Positions 60,194 to 64,000 of a stretch of 64,000 nt of DNA are shown one piece after another (positions within the stretch are counted from its first letter, which is position 1; every line of letters starts with the position of its first letter). The stretch is from positions 1 to 64,000 of the forward strand of contig JANFAH010000052.1 in assembly GCA_024663395.1 (NCBI GenBank), in the 5' to 3' direction. The notes below the pieces were generated by a model. It worked only from the letters and a program-made list of their open reading frames with translations. It was not told where the DNA came from and did not search any database. Source of the stretch: Pisolithus tinctorius (taxonomy: Eukaryota > Basidiomycota > Agaricomycetes > Boletales > Pisolithaceae). The position numbers and the translations under genes were made by a program.

Positions 60194-60492
60194 GCAGTGC
60201 TGATCTGATGCTGATATAGTACATCCAAAAGCAGACAGGGTGAGTCAGATGTCAACAGGGGTCAAGCTTTGTGGGTCTGTGGGGTGACAGGAGCATAAGG
60301 GATTGCAACTTTCCCCCCCTAACTGTCCTCTCAGTGAAGCAAGTAAAAACTTCATGAATGAGGCTCTGTTGGAAGAGAGGACAAAGGGGGAGCATCTTCT
60401 GCTGTGTCTTGCAATAAGGAGGCAAGATGTGTGTCATACTCATCATGGATGTGACCAGGGAGAGTGGAGAACAGTAGATTATACTGTAGCTG

Positions 60493-61014
60493 TCACAATT
60501 TTGGAAGAATGATGGATGAGACTGGTATGAAGATGTTGCAGGGAGCAGGGAGGAAGGATCCATATGCTTCTTGGACTGGAGAGACTGAAACAACCACATA
60601 AGACCTTTCCAAGCAAATGACAGACCTGAGGCAACCAAAGAATGTCCTCCTAGAGGTCATACTGACAAAAAGAATGCACTGTCCAAGCTGGATGGGCTGA
60701 GAGGGGGCAGACAAGGATGGGATGTACCAGGACACTTCAGGATGGAAGCTGGTAGGAACTCCTGGTAGATATATGTAGCCATGGTCCCTAGCAAAGGGGA
60801 CAAGTGAAATGATTGATGTGGAGGCAGCCATATCAGAAGAATTAGTGAAATGAGTGTCTTTTGGAGGGAGTGCTGTAGAAATGTGTGGAGTGTGCAAATC
60901 CTTTCCAATTTTGGAAGGTAGGATTGTGTGGCTGAGCACTATAAGCGAGTGTGGGAATGGTGTCGGTATCTGCAGAATTGGTGGAAATACATTGAAAACT
61001 GGAATGCTGTACAT
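60493..61014 (-). other. 173-codon open frame in the U3 part of LTR5 copy D
   Basis: The frame starts MYSIPVFNVF and includes HGYIYLPGVPTSFHPE, LGQCILFVSMTSRRTFFG and EAYGSFLPAP. Related frames, partly shifted, exist in copies A, B, C and E. It ends at a TGA where copy B has CGA, and copy B stays open about 50 codons more. The ATG is created by a CpG change and copies A-C have GTG there, so coding is doubtful. Confidence 0.35.
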
Positions 61015-61205
61015 GGGTGCTTAAGAATTTTCATTGGCACTTAACTCACTCCCTTTCTTTTTCTTTGGTATTGGTGACTCATTCTTGTGCAAGGGATGAC
61101 TGCTGACCTTTCTGGCTGGCCTTCTTCACATGAGGGCTATGGTCTTCATCTCCATTTGTCAGCTGCATCCATGTCCACCTCACCAAACACCTTTGGTGTG
61201 TGACA

Positions 61206-61482
61206 CTGGCCATCCCAAATACCATACCCAACTGGACTCAACCTCCACCCCCACCAGTAGATGTCAACAGTGACTTAGAATTCAAAGTAGTAGAGATACT
61301 CAATTTGAAGGTCAACCAGCACAGAAAGTGTTGATTGCAGCACCTGGTCTGGTGGACCAGCGATGAGGGAACTGACAAAGAAACTACCTGGGTGTTAGCA
61401 ACAGAGCTGGACAATGCCTCAGAACTTGTCCAAGAGTATCATGACCAGTACCCAGACAAACCCAGTCCTTTCAAGAAATAAT
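61206..61482 (+). pseudogene. Chromodomain end of the element 3 integrase
   Basis: The segment reads AIPNTIPNWTQPPPPPVDV, LEFKVVEIL, then after one stop (TGA near 61330) HLVWWTSDEGTDKETTWV, ATELDNASELVQEYHDQYPD. The pattern W-x6-D-x4-W with the following helix is a chromodomain. It is the direct continuation of the integrase at 58455. Confidence 0.85.
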
Positions 61483-61665
61483 CTAGAACTGGTCTCAAGT
61501 TTCTTTTCTCTATCTGTTTCACTCATCTCGTAGTTACCTTATCTTGATTTCCCTTACTTTTCTTCTGTTTGTTTTTTCTTTCACACCTTAGAACTGGAAC
61601 CAGGTGTTGGCATTGGCATTCACAAGCATACAGGAAGAACAACACTACTCTATGTGCACATGACA

Positions 61666-63253
61666 TTAGACTTGGGACCCAGCAGAACTGGCACCAGTCT
61701 GGTCACCTGACTCAGACCAGGTCCAGCTTTCCTCTTCTTCCCTCCTCACCCCCTCCAGCTCTTCATCAAGCCTGTCAAGTACGAGGATTGTCCGGGTTGA
61801 GACCGGACCGGAGACCGAAGCGGGCGCGAAGCCGAGGGGTCGGGGTCAGGGGGGAAGTCGAAGATACAGATGAGTGGACTGGTTGGACTTAGCGACTGAG
61901 GGTACAGCGCTATTCCCTTGCGTGGGTCTCAGTCCGAGTCCGAGGCCAAGGCGGGGTTATCAGGAGATACTTAGTTGATTTCAGACTAAGGAGTACAGGC
62001 CGAGTAACTACGAGTTTATATACCAGAAGTAACTATAGTACGGAGACCGGTAATGCCGGTCTCGCAAAGATTGCTAAGCAGATTGGTAAGACGAGGATTA
62101 CTAACGTATGACTAAGGTAACGGAGACCGGGACAGGTGGACCGGGGACAGGACCGGGGACAGGACTTAACCAAAATGACAGACACTGCAAAGCAGTGTCT
62201 ACCGCGCTAGACCAACTGGAGATGCGGGACAGGCGAGGCCGAGGCCGGACTGAGTGAGTGCGAGGCCGAGTCCGGCCGGGGTCGAGACATGGCTATGACA
62301 AAGCCCCTCAATGTCCCTGTCTTCTTTGTCAGTGGTATCTTGGTCTGAAGGCATGTCTAGTGCTAGGAACTCAAGGTGCTCTTCAACATATGTTTCATAG
62401 GACTGGGTGAACCAGTAGAAGTTCCTTGAGGCTTCTTTCTGGGCCACTGCTAGGCTGGCCACATTGTCAGCCACACACTTGACCACCTTGATCAGGCACT
62501 CCATCTGATCCCCAGTGACAGGACTGGCCCCAGTCTCTTCACTGGTCACCTTACCTGCACTGGCCTTCTTTGACAGCCCCATGAGCACTTCAACCTTGTT
62601 GTCCCCAGCACCCTCAATCACCTTGGTCGATGGTTTCTGCAACCTTTTCTTCTTCTCACCAGCATGCAGGGATGTCACATTGGCCTTCCTCTTGCCCTTG
62701 CCAACAGCCAGGCCAGACCCCTGACTGGTCTCACCTTCAATGAGCCACTGGCAGCACTCCTTCAACTCATTGCACCAGTTGCAGGCCAGCCACTGCTTCT
62801 TGCTGTCAGTGGAACACACACAGACCATGTTGGTCCAGTTGCAACAAAGACACCTGCAAGGGAGCATGTTAACAAACATGTTAAAACCAGCTAGACAACT
62901 TACCAAGGGGTCATCACCTCAATGTCTGACCCAGTCCTGGATGAACCACCCACTAAGGCATCTGCCCACTGGCTCTCCTCTGCTTTTCTGGCTTCTTCAG
63001 CCCTGTGTGCAGCCTCTATCCTCTGCACCTCAGCCTCTGCATGTGCCCTCTCTTCCTCAAGCTGGGCTTGCTCCTGTCCAGCAAGCCAGGCTTCCTCTTG
63101 GGCCTTTGCTTTATGCCTCTTGCACTCCGCCAACTTGCCCTGGATTGCTTGGTCATCATCATCACTGCCTACTTGCAGCTCTTCACTTGTTGCCTGGGTC
63201 AGGTCAGGCAGCAGGTCTTGATTGTATGGTGTTCTGGACTGGTGAATAGACAT
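61666..63253 (-). CDS. Antisense spliced gene for a Cys-rich coiled-coil protein, split by a solo LTR3
   Basis: It starts MSIHQSRTPYNQDLLPD at 63253. Exon 1 (to 62904) encodes an acidic segment and a long Glu/Ala/Arg-rich coiled coil (QAQLEEERAHAEAEVQRIEA). A 50-bp intron follows (62854-62903). Exon 2 has a Cys cluster (CLCCNWTNMVCVC, CNWCNELKECC), a basic stretch (GKGKRKANV, EKKKRLQKPSTK) and a helical C-terminal part (FYWFTQSYETYVEEHLEFL). The frame crosses the solo LTR3 insertion: DRDIEGL before it, DEELEGVRREEEESWT after it, stop at 61666. It lies between chromodomain and 3' LTR of element 3, on the opposite strand. The function is unknown. Confidence 0.75.
61773..62300 (-). mobile_element. 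Solo LTR, family LTR3, in the antisense gene
   Basis: It is 528 bp with a perfect duplication AAGCC (61768-61772 and 62301-62305). It is rich in CpG compared with its surroundings and with the nested copy at 59321, so it is a young insertion. Confidence 0.9.
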
Positions 63254-63370
63254 GTTGAAGTGGGGAACCAAACCTAAGGTGGACTGGTCTTAAGTCCACC
63301 AGTTTTCAAGGTCAGACACAAAATTTTCATTCTCAACATTGTCCTCATTGGAGCCTCATGGGCTTGGCTC

Positions 63371-63380
63371 CAAGAGGGGG
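63371..63380 (+). promoter_or_regulatory. Polypurine tract of element 3
   Basis: AAGAGGGGGA lies just before the LTR start TGTCATGACC at 63384. Confidence 0.75.
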
Positions 63381-63383
63381 ATA

Positions 63384-64000
63384 CTGTCATGACCATGTCT
63401 AGACTACTCTAGACTGGCTCTACCCCAGTCTTGACCAGTCTCATCCAACCCTTGCCCTGGTCCCAGCCTTAACCCTTTGACCCAGAAACATGTTAGCTTG
63501 TGAGGCACTGCTAGGCAGTGCCCAATCAAGTTGTTCACTCAGTTGGTACCAGGCCAGTGTAATACCTGGCCCAGCCACTAGTCCTGCCCCAGTTCCCAGT
63601 AATCCTTTGTTCATAGTCTTGCTTGATAATATTCTTTGTAACATTACTTACCAATCAGTTTACTAGCCATTGCTGTACTGGCACAAACTGGTCTCCAGTG
63701 CTACATTACACTTAGGTTACTTCTAGTATTTAAGCCATAGGATAATCTGTTTAGCCTCAGTCTGAAATCAACCTAGTCTCATCTTAACCCAGTCCCTCCT
63801 GTTCTCTGTCTTCTGCCTCTCATCTCAACCAGACTATGGCTCATGCAAGGGAATAGTGCTGCACCATCAGTCGCTAAGTCCAACAGTCCAAAACCCCTTA
63901 GTATCTCATATTATCCTCTGACCCCCAACTGGACTCCAGACCAGCCTTGGACTGGTGAAGACCCAGATTTAACAGCCACCATTGACATCCACTGGCAGAG
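63384..64000 (+). repeat. 3' LTR of element 3, cut by the window end
   Basis: It starts TGTCATGACCATGTCT, shares blocks with the solo LTR3 copies (for example CAGTCTGAAATCAAC and CAAGGGAATAG in the same order) and is CpG-poor. The end of the LTR is not visible. Confidence 0.7.

Larger units (their letters stand above)
58456..61205 (-). mobile_element. Solo LTR, family LTR5, copy D, containing nested LTR4 and LTR3
   Basis: The total is 2750 bp; without the nested LTR4 and its 5-bp duplication it is about 1.81 kb. The flanks are CCAG (58452-58455) and CTGG (61206-61209), both one CpG step from CCGG. Splicing it out joins the integrase end to its chromodomain linker in frame. It contains a 173-codon open frame at 60493-61014. 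Confidence 0.85.

Noticed and set aside
58456..61205. LTR5 units as DNA transposons with terminal inverted repeats (Ginger-like, 4-bp TSD)
   Set aside because: The ends are only weakly inverted (TGTCACACACCAAAGG against TGTGAGTCAAAG), each unit has one internal TATA box in LTR-like position, and LTR1 with clear LTRs has the same kind of 4-bp duplication. I prefer solo LTRs but cannot exclude the alternative.
1..64000. CRISPR arrays, bacterial operons, riboswitches
   Set aside because: The window is fungal. No spaced direct repeats of CRISPR type were seen; the tandem arrays are minisatellites or WD40 repeats.

Overview
The window looks like a piece of a transposon-rich basidiomycete (Agaricomycete) genome. 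The evidence is introns of about 47-80 bp with GTRNGT donors, two NACHT-WD40 genes of the mushroom NLR-like type, a GMC oxidoreductase, a two-LysM secreted protein, a Kre9/KNH-type GPI protein, an NIF3-like gene and many Ty3/gypsy retroelements. The species cannot be named from the sequence.

Layout. 1.4-5.7 kb: NACHT-WD40 gene 1 (+). Its 3' half and the following DNA contain no CpG at all from 4021 to 6287. 7.24-14.07 kb: a complete Tf1/sushi-like chromovirus with 454/453-bp LTRs, TSD CTGGC, a self-priming PBS, gag, PR, RT, RNase H, IN, chromodomain and an extra zinc-knuckle region. 14-22 kb: CpG-poor DNA with a decayed minus-strand gypsy pol interrupted by a 1.8-kb solo LTR. 22-39 kb: CpG-normal host DNA with NACHT-WD40 gene 2, the GMC oxidoreductase, the KNH protein, NIF3, the LysM protein and some unrecognised coding remnants. 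39.5-40.7 kb: a palindromic foldback element. 40.7-53.9 kb: one LTR retrotransposon carrying nested insertions, including solo LTRs and an antisense spliced Cys-rich gene. 53.9-57.1 kb: a CACGTG-derived motif cluster, a decayed unknown gene and a 21-bp minisatellite. 57.2-64 kb: gypsy integrase and chromodomain split by a three-level nest of solo LTRs, a second antisense Cys-rich gene and the start of a 3' LTR.

Main threads. (1) CpG decay dominates mutation in the repeats: every substitution I found between the two LTRs at 7.2 and 13.6 kb falls at a CpG. (2) One group of elements (LTR1 and LTR5 here) has 4-bp target duplications centred on CG (NCGN), while the other families have 5-bp duplications without CG. 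(3) Two retroelements carry an intron-containing antisense gene for a Cys-rich, coiled-coil protein between integrase and 3' LTR. (4) Many host genes show frame breaks that look like a shortened homopolymer. These may be assembly errors, so 'pseudogene' calls on host genes are tentative.

All coordinates, repeat ends and exon joins were read by eye. Homology calls rest on recognised family motifs, not on searches.
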